Positions 23,829 to 33,224 of a stretch of 52,794 bases of DNA are shown piece by piece (the stretch's first letter is position 1; every line of letters begins with the position of its first letter). Location: positions 1-52,794 of the forward strand of contig JAFIER010000115.1 of NCBI GenBank assembly GCA_020832465.1, given 5' to 3'. The position numbers were made by a program, and so were the translations under genes. The stretch comes from Bernardetiaceae bacterium. GTDB taxonomy: Bacteria; Bacteroidota; Bacteroidia; Cytophagales; Bernardetiaceae. A model generated the notes under the pieces. It worked only from the letters and a program-made list of their open reading frames with translations. It made no database searches and was not told the origin of the DNA.

Positions 23829-26750
23829 TTACTCTTTAATCATAGGCTTGTTCACAACAAACTCGCTGTTTTGTAGCCTAATAAAATAAAGACCATTGGG
23901 TATGGCATGAAGCTCTATCTGCATTTGCTCGTTATTCCAAGCATTAGGATTTGCGGCTCTGCTCCATACAATTTGCCCTAAGCTATTGACAACAGAAACC
24001 TGAGTTTCTGTGCGGCTAAACTCTTGTGGTACACGTAAAGAAAAATTACCTGTATGCGGATTAGGGAATACATTCACGGCTGCTGCAAGCTCTCGCTCTT
24101 GTATTGTAGCATTAATTTCTTCACCACTATAAATTTCGTAAGCATTTAAGGCTTCATCAGCGGCATTTTGTAAATCCCTAAGTGAGTTGCCTACAACAAT
24201 GGCAAAAGTAACTGTTTTGCGCTCGTTGCGTGTAAGCGGAATGCGCTCTGCCAAAACGTGAGCTACATCTGTAGGATTACCATCTACAGCCATTGTTTCG
24301 TTATTAAAACGTCCGATAAGGGCATCAAATTTTTCACTATCCGTAAAACCATTACTCAAACCAAATGGAGTGCCAGAGAATGAAGCATCAAAAGCAAAGG
24401 CTGTATGTAAGGCGTTGTTATTGCCCAGCAAACGCAAACCTGCATAAGTATCTTCGCTATCAGTATAGGCATAGCCGAGCTTGCGCACAGCGTCCCAGCC
24501 TAAGCGATTTTCATCAAACTGTGGAATATCCCAATCGGCTAAAAGCCCCGCATGAAAATTGGAAAGTGAGCCACTGCCACGATTCCAAAACTCATATTCT
24601 ACGATAATAAACTGGTCATTAGATTGCGACATTCTCGTAATAATACGCTGTCTTATCTCGACGTTGTTACGGCGATTACCAGCATCTACATCTGTAAATG
24701 TAGCTTCTAAAATGCGGTACGGAACGCCATCGTTTGTAATATCACGCATAGCACGCACGGAGCGAAAATCTTGACGAAACTCGTTGTTTTCTCCTGGGGC
24801 TGCACTGATAACTTTATCAGCACTATTGCCTGCCATAAGCCCTATACCTGATAGAATATTCTGACCATTAAAAATCAAACCTACACCCTGCGTACCTTGT
24901 GCGTGAACACCAATAGTGCCTGCGTTATCTATAGAAGTTGTGATTTGATTTTCATCTATAATTGTAAAGTCTGGATTTACAATAAGCGTTACAAAAGTCT
25001 GTCCGTTATAGCCTTCTTGCTCAAAGTCGAGGCGCAAGGTAATAGAACGATTGCGACCAGAAAAGCTATCTGAAATTTTGAAACGAAAACGCTCTGAAGG
25101 TGTAACCCTTGCATCTTCGTCTAAAACGCCTACTGAAATTTGTGCATTTTGAAATTCAATACCCGCATCGCGCGTAGAAATTTTAGCTACTAAGTTCGCA
25201 TCTGAACGCCACAAACGGTTTTCAAGCGTAACTTCCATCTCGACAACATCGCCTGTAAATACAGTATTGATTTTATCGCCTACAATAAAGGTTCTATCTA
25301 TCAAGTAAATAGAAGGCGGTGTTTCGCTTACTGCACGGAAGGCGTTTAAACGTCCACCACCAATTTGTCCTCTAAAATTAGGATTGAGGTCTGTAATATT
25401 ATCAGCCGTTGCTTTGAGCTGCTCCAACACTTTGAGTGGGTGGAGCTCTGGAAAGCGGCTACGCACTAAGCCCGCAGCGCCCGCTACGATAGGCGATGCA
25501 AAAGAAGTACCTTGAGTAGATCCGTACATATTACCAGCACTATGCTCGAGCGTATAAATAGCGCTACCAGGTGCCATAATATCTACGTAAGAGCCGTAAT
25601 TAGAAAAGCCAGATACGACATCATTGCGTGTAGTGGCACCTACGCCCATAACGCCACGCAAAGCCGCTGGATAAGAAAGTGCGTTAGTGGCTTCGTTACC
25701 TGCTGCTGCAATAAAAAGCGCACCTAAATCATTAGTTACATAATTAGCAATATTTTGCATCGCAGGGTCGAAACGGTAGCCGCCCCAAGAACCATTGATA
25801 ACTTGTGCACCCATTTCCGCTACGTAAAGCACACCCGAGTAGGTGTCTATGACTGCGCGAGCATTAGGCTGGTTATCAGGTGAGTGCTTAGTAGAAAGTA
25901 TTTTACAATTGAAGCCTACGCCTGCAATGCCTATACCGTTATCTGGTGTAGCCGACGAGCAACCGCCCACGCCAATACCATGGTCTATGCCAGGTGTGGG
26001 CAGCTGTGGGTCGTTGTTTTGGCTTCTGCCATCTGGACCCGCAAAATCCCAACCCATGAAATTATCTACATACCCATCGCCGTCGTCATCGATGCCGTTG
26101 ATAGGGTCGTTATAGTTATAAGCAAACTGACCCTCAAAATCAGGGTGGTTAAAATCGTGACCACTATCTACTATACCTATGATAATAGATGTATCGCCCT
26201 TAGTAATGCCCCAGGCATCAAAAGCCTTAATGGTTTCTAAATAGTACTGATTGCGCAACCTATCATCATCAGGAACGTAAGAAGCTAGTTTATAAATAAT
26301 AGAGGGCTGGACATATTCAAACATACCTGTTGCCATCAAATTATTGATGACCATTTGCATATCTACATTGGTATCTATATCAACTCCATACATGAGCGAT
26401 AAGTCCACGGAGGGTTTAACTTTTTGTGCTCTTTTATTAAAATTTGTAAGATTGAAGTAATGCGAGGGTACTTGGGTTTGATACTTACCCGCAGCTTGCA
26501 TCCATTGCGCGGTATTAAACACATCTGCATCTTTAAACTCAGGCTTGAGCTTGAGAATAAGTTTGCCAGGAAGGCAGTCTCCATTGCGTATAACTTCGCT
26601 AAAATCCATATCGTCCTCTACACTTACGCTAGTAGAGGCATGCTTTGCATATTTTTTGTGTTGAGCTTGCACTTCTTGTATTGAAAAGGCTAAGCATAGG
26701 GTTGCCAAAAGGCAAACACCTAAGTAGAAACATTTTGTCATGTTGTTCAT
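23829..26750 (-). CDS. Secreted subtilisin-like (S8) protease with T9SS sorting domain
   Basis: A 973-residue exported protease. The signal peptide is MNNMTKCFYLGVCLLATLCL (start at 26750; the frame extends to 26780). A ~140-residue propeptide precedes the S8 domain: catalytic Asp in IIGIVDSGHDFNHP (near 197), His in IDHGIGVGG (near 256), oxyanion Asn in NGSWGG and Ser in GTSFASPIVAGAAG (near 415). The His motif departs from the usual HGTHVAG. Central beta domains follow. Residues ~895-973 (NVFPNPHTGNFSLRV, VVNSLGQIV, GLYFIRL) are a type-A T9SS C-terminal signal, so the protease should cross the outer membrane and be surface-bound or released. Confidence 0.93.
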   Translation of the reverse strand: MNNMTKCFYLGVCLLATLCLAFSIQEVQAQHKKYAKHASTSVSVEDDMDFSEVIRNGDCLPGKLILKLKPEFKDADVFNTAQWMQAAGKYQTQVPSHYFNLTNFNKRAQKVKPSVDLSLMYGVDIDTNVDMQMVINNLMATGMFEYVQPSIIYKLASYVPDDDRLRNQYYLETIKAFDAWGITKGDTSIIIGIVDSGHDFNHPDFEGQFAYNYNDPINGIDDDGDGYVDNFMGWDFAGPDGRSQNNDPQLPTPGIDHGIGVGGCSSATPDNGIGIAGVGFNCKILSTKHSPDNQPNARAVIDTYSGVLYVAEMGAQVINGSWGGYRFDPAMQNIANYVTNDLGALFIAAAGNEATNALSYPAALRGVMGVGATTRNDVVSGFSNYGSYVDIMAPGSAIYTLEHSAGNMYGSTQGTSFASPIVAGAAGLVRSRFPELHPLKVLEQLKATADNITDLNPNFRGQIGGGRLNAFRAVSETPPSIYLIDRTFIVGDKINTVFTGDVVEMEVTLENRLWRSDANLVAKISTRDAGIEFQNAQISVGVLDEDARVTPSERFRFKISDSFSGRNRSITLRLDFEQEGYNGQTFVTLIVNPDFTIIDENQITTSIDNAGTIGVHAQGTQGVGLIFNGQNILSGIGLMAGNSADKVISAAPGENNEFRQDFRSVRAMRDITNDGVPYRILEATFTDVDAGNRRNNVEIRQRIITRMSQSNDQFIIVEYEFWNRGSGSLSNFHAGLLADWDIPQFDENRLGWDAVRKLGYAYTDSEDTYAGLRLLGNNNALHTAFAFDASFSGTPFGLSNGFTDSEKFDALIGRFNNETMAVDGNPTDVAHVLAERIPLTRNERKTVTFAIVVGNSLRDLQNAADEALNAYEIYSGEEINATIQERELAAAVNVFPNPHTGNFSLRVPQEFSRTETQVSVVNSLGQIVWSRAANPNAWNNEQMQIELHAIPNGLYFIRLQNSEFVVNKPMIKE

Positions 26751-26901
26751 AATTATTGTATTGATAAAAGCTAAAAGCAAAGTTTAAGTACAAAAACACT
26801 TGCTTACTACTTAAACAGAATTAACAACAACTCTGTTCAAACAGCATATACAAACATAATAAAATTTTGTTAAAAGCCCTAATAATAAGATTTTTTTAAC
26901 A

Positions 26902-27044
26902 AAAAAGTCGATATAGAAGGTATCCTCTATATCGACTTTTTCATACGCATTACTCTACGTTTTTGCATCTCTTCAAACTCTCATACACATTGCTTGATTT
27001 TATCAAAATAATATTTCTGTCAGAAATGTTATTTTGATAAAATC
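26902..27044. terminator. Terminator hairpin and long palindrome
   Basis: 26902-26941 is a perfect 16-bp stem (AAAAAGTCGATATAGA/TCTATATCGACTTTTT) with U runs in both directions. It can end transcripts from the 27223-27615 gene. 26996-27044 is a 49-bp near-perfect palindrome (GATTTTATCAAAATAA arms enclosing ATTTCTGTCAGAAAT), a core-hairpin relative. Nothing else is recognised in 26751-27222. Confidence 0.7.
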
Positions 27045-27222
27045 TATGGAAATAATCCGAAAAACGTATCACCATTAGACAGTTTTTCGGCATATTTATT
27101 TATCCATATTTTGACTATGATCAATACTGGGTAAGTATAGCAGTAGTCTCAACTTATGGGTAATCAATTAAGTGTTTAATCAGGTCGCAATTTACAATGT
27201 TATAGGAGAAATCAGATGCGCA

Positions 27223-27615
27223 TCAATCCACTTTTAAGTTTTGTATGGCTGCATAAAATAGCATATCGCATACGTCCCAATTTTCCATAGGTGTACCGTA
27301 AGAGGCAGACCACTCATCCTCACTTTTTTCCATCATTGCCTTTTTTTCGGCATCAGAAAGCCCTGCCAAACGAGTTTCTACATAAAACTCCATTTGAATG
27401 GGATTCCAATCATCAACACTTTGCCCAAAAACAGCCTTAAAATCAGATTTCTTTTTTGCTATCCACTCTTTTTTACCAGCCTCATCTAAGTCATCTATAC
27501 GCGGTGCCTCCAAATCTAATTGGGCGGAAGCATCTGAAAAAATAAAAGCCAAAGCCATCAAAATCAAACTAGCAGATAGGCATTGTCTTATACAAATAAT
27601 AGCAATTCTTTTCAT
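27223..27615 (-). CDS. Small secreted protein with internal repeat
   Basis: A 130-residue protein with a signal peptide (ALAFIFSDASAQ, cleavage near residue 32). The mature part holds two similar ~25-residue units: FKAVFGQSVDDWNPIQMEFY (about 58-77) and ASYGTPMENWDVCDMLFYAA (about 104-123), each with aromatic/Gly, D/E-x-W and a terminal F-Y. I do not recognise the family. A -7-like TACTTTTG lies on the minus strand at 27683-27690, but no matching -33 box. Confidence 0.65.
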   Translation of the reverse strand: MKRIAIICIRQCLSASLILMALAFIFSDASAQLDLEAPRIDDLDEAGKKEWIAKKKSDFKAVFGQSVDDWNPIQMEFYVETRLAGLSDAEKKAMMEKSEDEWSASYGTPMENWDVCDMLFYAAIQNLKVD

Positions 27616-28702
27616 TGTCTGTAGGGAATAGGATTAAAAACTAATAATACAGGTTATTCAAAACCTCTAATTGGATTACAACAAAAGTAGTGCATTTTTA
27701 TGCACATGCGAAAATATTTTTTGTTTTTTTGTTTGTAAATCCCAACTTTAGCAAAGTTTGAAATTTTGACAAGGTTGAAAAAACAAATACTAAAACAAAA
27801 AACTACAGAATAAATCAACACATACAAAAAAAAAATACCATTTTGAAGTGTTTATTATTATCGATATTCATACAATGCGGACATTATCTGATGCGCTTTC
27901 TGTGCGAGCAACAAGCAACGCCCTTGTATGCCATTTATACGTTTTGTCACTCCTATTGGTTGGCTTATTTTACGATTTTTGAAAAAATAAAAATCGCAAA
28001 AATATCATTATGGTACATCTATATAGATATATAAAATCCAGACCTGTTTTTTTGACTTGGATAGGAGTTGATACACACGGGCGTACTTCAGATTGCTAAA
28101 TCAACTTAGGTAGTTTCAGAACTAACCCACTTTTTCGAAAACTCTTAGCTCTCGATGCTTTGTAAATAATAGAAATAATATTTCTCAAAAAAATATTATT
28201 TGTAGGCCACTTCATTCACTAAGTTCACTTGATAGTTCATAGGCTACAGCCCAAAATATAAGGCAAGCAGACTTAGAAATGGCACAACAAAAAGAGTTAG
28301 CTATAGCCCCCTTAGCCTTTGTATATAGCCATAGTGTCAGGATTCCAAGCTGGGCGAGATAGGATATACCTACTTCTTTTTTGCTGTAAAAATAAAAATT
28401 GGAATACCTACTTACATCAAAAAAGATAATTTTGAAAACTATAAATTTGATTTATCAAAACAAATGACGTAATTTAACATACTTCTATACATTGACTTTG
28501 CTGCCCGAAAGGAGTGGGGGGACGTCAAGTTAGTCAATTGGCTTAAATTATTTCAGAACTCAAAGTTTTTCGAAAACTGTGAGTTCTTGATAATTAGCAA
28601 ATTATAGTAATAACATTTCTCCAAGAAATGTTATTACTTATTTCAGCGTTTTTATTATTTTAAGCTTGGGTGCCCGAATATTCAACATCAAAAAAATACA
28701 TT
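27616..28702. other. 1.1-kb gap with repeat fragments, no supported gene
   Basis: It contains element B-type half copies at 28079-28150 and 28517-28587 (TTCAGAACT then a TTTTTCGAAAACT hairpin), an AT hairpin near 28173-28203, and a perfect core palindrome at 28606-28638 (15-bp arms around CCA). A 63-codon frame at 27843-28034 has atypical composition and I do not call it. 28215-28375 (GGCTACAGCCC through TAGCTATAGCCCCC) is more GC-rich but not recognised. Confidence 0.6.
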
Positions 28703-30655
28703 ATGTATTTAGATACACTTGACTGGTGGGTTATTGCCATTTTTTTAGTCATCATTTTATACTTAGGACTCCACTACCGCAAAGAAGCGGGTAAAGATGT
28801 AGAATCATTTTTTTTAGGGGGGCGCAAGCTCACTTGGTGGCTTGCTGGTACTTCTATGGTAGCGACAACTTTTGCAGCTGATACGCCTTTGCTCATTACT
28901 GAGCTTGTCGCTCAATATGGCATTAGTGGTAATTGGCTTTGGTGGAATGGACTTATCGGTGGTATGCTCGCCGCCTTTCTTTTTGCCAAACTTTGGCGAC
29001 GCTCAGGCGTAGTAACTGATATCGAACTCATAGAATTGCGCTATGCAGGCAAACCGGCGGCGATTTTGCGTGGCTTTAGAGCCATTTATTTGGGCGTATT
29101 TTTTAATGCCATTATTATTGCTTGGGTAAATCTGGCTTTAGCTACAATTTTGGAAGCCTTTTTCGAACTCACGCCTACCGAATCTTTTCTTTATACTGCC
29201 TTAGCCATGCTTTTTGTAGTGGTGTATTCAGGTCTTTCAGGCTTGAAAGGCGTAGCTGTTACGGATTTTTTGCAGTTTATTATTGCTATGAGCGGTTGCG
29301 CTGCGCTGGCTTATTTAGTGCTCGATGCCGATATTATCGGTGGTGTGAGCGGTTTGCAAGCCCAACTCCCCGCGGATAAACTAAACTTTTTCCCGCAAAT
29401 TGAAAATGCTATAAATCCTCTGACGGGCGCAGGCGAAATACTCACCATTAGCTTGGCTTCCTTTGTGGCTTTTGTAGCTTTGCAATGGTGGGCAAGTTGG
29501 TATCCAGGGGCAGAGCCGGGCGGTGGCGGTTATATCGCACAGCGCATGATGTCCACAAAAGATGAGAACCACGCCATAAAAGCTACGCTGCTTTTCCAAA
29601 TTGCGCACTACGGGCTCAGACCTTGGATTTGGATTGTAGTTGCTTTAGCTGCAATCACGCTTTATGACTTCGATACAGCCCTCAACAAATCGCCTTACCG
29701 GGAAGCAGTAGCGCAATGGGTACAAAAAACGGCTATAAAGAGTCAAGATTTTGCTAAAGATAGTGTACACTTTGCCGCTGCTATCACAAAGAAATCGCAA
29801 GCGCAGCAACAACAACTCTGGTCGCTCTATCAGGACATTCACGGAAGTGAAAATACGGAGGTGAAAAAGGCATTGCAATACAAACAAAACCCTCGCTTTG
29901 GATATGTATTTGCGATGCGCGATTTTTTGCCTACGGGGCTTAAAGGCTTGTTACTCGTTGCTTTTTTTGCAGCGTATATGAGCACGGTTTCGACCCAGCT
30001 CAACTGGGGCTCGAGCTATATAATCAATGATTTTTATCAGCGTTTTGTGCGCCCCAAAGCCTCGAGTAAGCATTTGGTACTTGCCTCTCGCATGGCAGTG
30101 CTTTTGCTTATGCTTATTTCGCTTTTCGTAACCTCACAAATAGATTCGCTCACGCAAGCTTTCGAGTTTTTGATAGAATGCAGCGTAGGATTAGGGGCAG
30201 TACTTATTTTGCGTTGGTATTGGTGGCGTATCAATGCTTGGAGTGAGATTGTGGCTACGCTTGCGCCTATTTTGGGCTACGTAGTAGCAAAGCAATTTCT
30301 GCATTTAGATTTTCCTTATTCGTTATTTTTTACATTGAGTGTCTCGAGTGTGGCTTGGATAGCGGCAACTTTCCTCACACCACCTACAGATGCGCAAACG
30401 CTTGAGCATTTCTACCTCAAAATCAAACCCGAAGGGGCATGGCAGCCCGTGCGTAAAGCATTGAATTTGCCAAAGCAAACTTCAAAAATGCCATTATTGC
30501 TCGGCAATTGGTTGCTCGGAATTGTGCTTGGTTATGCCTTTCTTTTTGGGTTGGGTTACGCACTTTTTGCAGAATGGCAGGCAGCTTTATGGTGCTTATT
30601 AGCCATTGTTATAGCTGTTGTTTGGCTTAGTTTTAATCAAAAAAAGGCAAGTTAA
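28703..30655 (+). CDS. Sodium:solute symporter (SSS) family transporter
   Basis: A 650-residue inner-membrane transporter with about 13-15 hydrophobic helices. The N-terminal signature (ESFFLGGRKLTWWLAGTSMV near 33-52, followed by ATTFAADTP) and the GLSGLKGVAVTDFLQF segment (about 178-193) are diagnostic of the SSS family. A soluble insert of about 90 residues between helices (about 330-410, rich in Q, K and A) is larger than usual. The substrate is not evident. Start chosen at 28703 (MYLDTLDWWVI), which begins at the first helix; the frame extends to 28670. Single-gene unit. Confidence 0.9.
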   Translation: MYLDTLDWWVIAIFLVIILYLGLHYRKEAGKDVESFFLGGRKLTWWLAGTSMVATTFAADTPLLITELVAQYGISGNWLWWNGLIGGMLAAFLFAKLWRRSGVVTDIELIELRYAGKPAAILRGFRAIYLGVFFNAIIIAWVNLALATILEAFFELTPTESFLYTALAMLFVVVYSGLSGLKGVAVTDFLQFIIAMSGCAALAYLVLDADIIGGVSGLQAQLPADKLNFFPQIENAINPLTGAGEILTISLASFVAFVALQWWASWYPGAEPGGGGYIAQRMMSTKDENHAIKATLLFQIAHYGLRPWIWIVVALAAITLYDFDTALNKSPYREAVAQWVQKTAIKSQDFAKDSVHFAAAITKKSQAQQQQLWSLYQDIHGSENTEVKKALQYKQNPRFGYVFAMRDFLPTGLKGLLLVAFFAAYMSTVSTQLNWGSSYIINDFYQRFVRPKASSKHLVLASRMAVLLLMLISLFVTSQIDSLTQAFEFLIECSVGLGAVLILRWYWWRINAWSEIVATLAPILGYVVAKQFLHLDFPYSLFFTLSVSSVAWIAATFLTPPTDAQTLEHFYLKIKPEGAWQPVRKALNLPKQTSKMPLLLGNWLLGIVLGYAFLFGLGYALFAEWQAALWCLLAIVIAVVWLSFNQKKAS

Positions 30656-30683
30656 GTGTGTGCTCAAGAGGGAGTAAGCTACG

Positions 30684-30834
30684 AGGCTGTTTAAAAATAT
30701 TTCTTAAAACGCAATGAAATTAGCTTTTACGATAGCTACAGGTGTACATTTACTTGTGTGCTTTTGTAAGGTATTTTTCAACCACCCCTTAATCTCCTCC
30801 TAAAATTAGGAGCGGAGTACTAAGGGGCGGTTTA
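30684..30834. repeat. Element D, copy 2 (reverse orientation)
   Basis: It starts GGCTGTTTAAAAATATTTC, continues ATTAGCTTTTAC and ends in TTTTTCAACCACCCCTTAAT plus a shortened CTCCTCC/GGAGCGGAG hairpin. It matches the reverse complement of 12853-13037 with roughly one mismatch in five. It lies just upstream of the NRDE gene, as copy 1 lies just upstream of the PNPOx-like gene. Confidence 0.75.
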
Positions 30835-30901
30835 GGACTATTGTGAGCGCGCCAAAACTGTCAAACAACCAAAATTATTTACAATTTAAAACACAAAAAA
30901 G

Positions 30902-31645
30902 ATGTGCTTAATTGCTTTTCAATGGAAAAAACACACTCAGTACAAATTGATTTTAATAGCCAATCGCGATGAGTTTTATAATCGCCCGACGCAACCCGCG
31001 CACTTTTGGGCATCTCCACCTGATTTGCTTGCTGGAAAGGATTTAGAAGCGGGAGGAACTTGGATGGGCGTGAGCAAAAAAGGAAAATTTGCTGCACTTA
31101 CGAACTACCGCGATTTAGAAAATATCAAAGAAAATGCCCCTTCAAGAGGGCATCTTGTATTAGATTATTTTCGGACATCAGAGCGTGCAACTGCTTATTT
31201 ATCGCAAATAGCAACAAAGGCAGAGGCTTATAACGGATTTAATTTGTTGCTATTAGAAGCAGATGAGTTGTATTATTTTTCGAATTATCAAAATCAAATA
31301 CAAAACCTACAGCCTGGTTTGTATGGCTTGAGCAATCACTTACTCGATAGCGACTGGTACAAAGTTCGGAAAGCTAAACAAGGGCTTGAGGCTATTACTC
31401 AAAACCCTTATTTTGATAAAAACGAGCTATTTAAACTTTTCAAAGATAGAAGCCAGCCAGAAGATAAGCAGGTGCAACAAACAGGCTTACCTTTAGAGAA
31501 AGAGAAAATGCTCTCCTCTATGTGCATTGTAAGCCCTGATTATGGAACTTGCTCATCGAGCCTGTTGCTGATAGATTATGAAGATAATATGTATTACGAA
31601 GAGCGGCAGCATCTCAAAAAGCAGATAGCAAGTTTTGTGTTTTAG
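30902..31645 (+). CDS. TANGO2/NRDE family protein
   Basis: A 247-residue cytoplasmic protein. The opening MCLIAFQW and the segment LILIANRDEFYNRPT carry the family's name motif N-R-D-E (residues about 20-23), followed by LAGKDLEAGGTWMGVSKKGKFAALTNYR (about 45-72, split by the conserved GGTWxG). The C-terminal SSMCIVSPDYGTCSSSLLLID fits the family. TANGO2 homologues are linked to haem or lipid handling in eukaryotes; the bacterial role is uncertain. The N-terminal Cys2 could be a catalytic nucleophile as in NTN hydrolases. It converges on the peptidoglycan-binding gene, with adjacent stops at 31645/31646. Confidence 0.9.
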   Translation: MCLIAFQWKKHTQYKLILIANRDEFYNRPTQPAHFWASPPDLLAGKDLEAGGTWMGVSKKGKFAALTNYRDLENIKENAPSRGHLVLDYFRTSERATAYLSQIATKAEAYNGFNLLLLEADELYYFSNYQNQIQNLQPGLYGLSNHLLDSDWYKVRKAKQGLEAITQNPYFDKNELFKLFKDRSQPEDKQVQQTGLPLEKEKMLSSMCIVSPDYGTCSSSLLLIDYEDNMYYEERQHLKKQIASFVF

Positions 31646-32680
31646 CTAACTCATTAAATGTCCATACTCGGCAATAAAAATTTTGAGGGCGGTTTTGATA
31701 GCATTTTTAAGTGTAAATTTATCTTCTTCTATTGATTTGTGATTGTGAATACCATGGCTATTGTCTGCTTGGGCTTGTAAGGCTGCGGAGGCTTGTGCAC
31801 TGGCCTCAGATTTACCTTTTTCGAGTTTGACGTGAAGCACTTCGGTCTTTGAGATAATCCATTTATAACTCTCACGCTGCCCTCGATAAATTGCAACTTC
31901 TGCTACACCATTCACAATTTCAGCTTTAATTTGCGTACTCATACGCAGGTTGGATTGGTTATTAAAAACCCTAAATATTTTCAAATCAAATGTATCGCTA
32001 TTGCGCCGTGTGGCTGTGTAGCCAAAATAAACACCTTTGCGCGTAACGCCACTTTTGAAATAATTAGGGCTATCCGTGATATAAAAAAGGTATAAATCTT
32101 CTCCCTCGGGTTTGAGCCAAGATTGGCTATAGACAAGATGTTTGAGTTCGTTAATTTCGGATACGGAAGGGGAGTTGCCATACACGGCTAAAATTGCTCT
32201 TTTGCGGAAAGCACCTAAAGCTGCTGCACTTGCGCCATTGCGCTGTAGTTGCTGATAGTGTGTTTGTGCTTCTTTAAGTGAGTTAAATTCTTTTGCTTCG
32301 ACGGCTTTAGTTTCCTCTTCGCTTATGCTTTCCTCTTGTGTATTTAAGCCCTCGTCAAAATCTTCGTCTTCGGCTTCGGGGATTAAATCAGGCTCTTCGA
32401 TGTCTTCTCCATTATGATTGGGCTGAATTTGATAAGGAAGGGGGCTGCCTCTTCTGTTTGCACGTCGCATGCGCCTTCTCATGCGCTTGAGTGTAACTTT
32501 TGTTTGCCTATCGACAATACCATCGGCAGTAATTTCCTTATTGGTTTGAAAATCTATGACGGCTTCTTTGAGCGCATCAGTAAAAACGCCATCAGTGGGC
32601 AATGTATAGCCCAGTTCATTGAGCATTTTTTGTAGGCGCATCACACTGCGCCCTTTTGTTCCTACGGATAATGCTGACAT
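31646..32680 (-). CDS. Peptidoglycan-binding-domain protein without signal peptide
   Basis: A 344-residue protein. Residues 5-65 are a PG_binding_1 domain (GTKGRSVMRLQKMLNELGY, then TDGVFTDALKEAVIDFQ and ADGIVDRQT). An Arg-rich stretch (LKRMRRRMRRANRRG) and an acidic linker (about 90-130) follow, then an unrecognised C-terminal region (LYLFYITDSPNYFKSGVTRK, GYTATRRNSDTFDLK) and an Ala/Gln-rich helix. There is no signal peptide, so if it contacts cell wall it must leave by another route or act after lysis, as some phage-tail or injection-system parts do. It shares its 3' end with the NRDE gene. Confidence 0.75.
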   Translation of the reverse strand: MSALSVGTKGRSVMRLQKMLNELGYTLPTDGVFTDALKEAVIDFQTNKEITADGIVDRQTKVTLKRMRRRMRRANRRGSPLPYQIQPNHNGEDIEEPDLIPEAEDEDFDEGLNTQEESISEEETKAVEAKEFNSLKEAQTHYQQLQRNGASAAALGAFRKRAILAVYGNSPSVSEINELKHLVYSQSWLKPEGEDLYLFYITDSPNYFKSGVTRKGVYFGYTATRRNSDTFDLKIFRVFNNQSNLRMSTQIKAEIVNGVAEVAIYRGQRESYKWIISKTEVLHVKLEKGKSEASAQASAALQAQADNSHGIHNHKSIEEDKFTLKNAIKTALKIFIAEYGHLMS

Positions 32681-32731
32681 ATTCCTTGTTTTTTAGTGTT
32701 TGCATTTGATTTGAAAGTTTCTAATATACAT

Positions 32732-32780
32732 AAAAAAACAGAAATAACATTTCTCTAAGAAATGTTATTTCTGTTTTTTT
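32732..32780 (-). terminator. Terminator for the tRNA-Phe pair, made from the core palindrome
   Basis: Perfect 23-bp arms around CTA: seven A, then CAGAAATAACATTTCT, loop, complement and seven T. It serves both strands; on the minus strand it lies 64 bp after the second tRNA. The inner part is the same AACATTTCT/AGAAATGTT core as in elements A and B, showing that the palindrome can act as a terminator. Confidence 0.85.
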
Positions 32781-32843
32781 TAATAACGGAGAATAAAAAA
32801 ACTCCAATACTTGTAGGGTTTACAAATATGGAGTTTTGCTTTG

Positions 32844-32916
32844 TGGTGATGGGCAGATTCGAACTGCCGACACACGGATTTTCAGTCCGATGCTCTACCA
32901 ACTGAGCTACATCACC
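32844..32916 (-). tRNA. tRNA-Phe (GAA), distal copy
   Basis: 73 nt. Acceptor GGTGATG/CATCACC with discriminator A, D arm GCTC-AGTTGGTA-GAGC, anticodon stem-loop with loop CTGAAAA (anticodon GAA), T arm GGCAG-TTCGAAT-CTGCC. No encoded CCA. Identical to the copy at 32981-33053, 64 bp upstream. Confidence 0.97.
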
Positions 32917-32980
32917 GCAATAGGGTTTTGATAATTAGGTTGTAAGTTTTAAAGCAATACAATTTTTGATGTTGTATTTG

Positions 32981-33053
32981 TGGTGATGGGCAGATTCGAA
33001 CTGCCGACACACGGATTTTCAGTCCGATGCTCTACCAACTGAGCTACATCACC
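32981..33053 (-). tRNA. tRNA-Phe (GAA), promoter-proximal copy
   Basis: 73 nt, identical in sequence to 32844-32916: same cloverleaf, anticodon GAA. The two form a short tandem unit transcribed on the minus strand. Upstream is an element C insertion and then a promoter at 33225-33256. Confidence 0.97.
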
Positions 33054-33072
33054 ATTGGTATCATTCATTAGG

Positions 33073-33182
33073 AGTGCATTTCAAAACTACGCAGTTTGTG
33101 TTTGGTGGGGACAGCAAACACGGCGATAGTAGTTGTTTTAAGACAGTAGCTTATGCTACTGCGTAAATTACGAATTGCACCC
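33073..33182. repeat. Element C, copy 2, with 9-bp target duplication
   Basis: 110 bp, ends AGTGCATTTC and GAATTGCACCC, interior as in 19463-19576. It is flanked on both sides by TTCATTAGG (33064-33072 and 33183-33191), an exact 9-bp direct repeat expected from transposition. It lies between the promoter and the tRNA-Phe pair. Confidence 0.9.
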
Positions 33183-33224
33183 TTCATTAGGGTTTGGAAA
33201 GGGCTACTTTCCTTTATTGTGTTA

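Noticed and set aside
25843-26240. Long open frames on the plus strand inside the subtilase gene (also inside lpdA and other genes)
   Set aside because: They are antisense shadows of clear protein-coding genes with conserved motifs on the opposite strand.
27843-28034. 63-codon open frame in the large gap
   Set aside because: Composition is unlike the other genes (rich in I, F, Y and C), with no recognisable motif or promoter; most likely chance.
28215-28375. GC-richer stretch in the 27.6-28.7 kb gap considered as a structured RNA
   Set aside because: Short complementary pieces exist (GGCTACAGCC, TAGCTATAGCC) but no consistent fold or known RNA family could be recognised.
32844-33053. Two identical ~73-nt units with a 64-bp spacer, at first glance like a repeat-spacer array
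   Set aside because: Both fold as complete tRNA-Phe cloverleaves with anticodon GAA; they are tandem tRNA genes.
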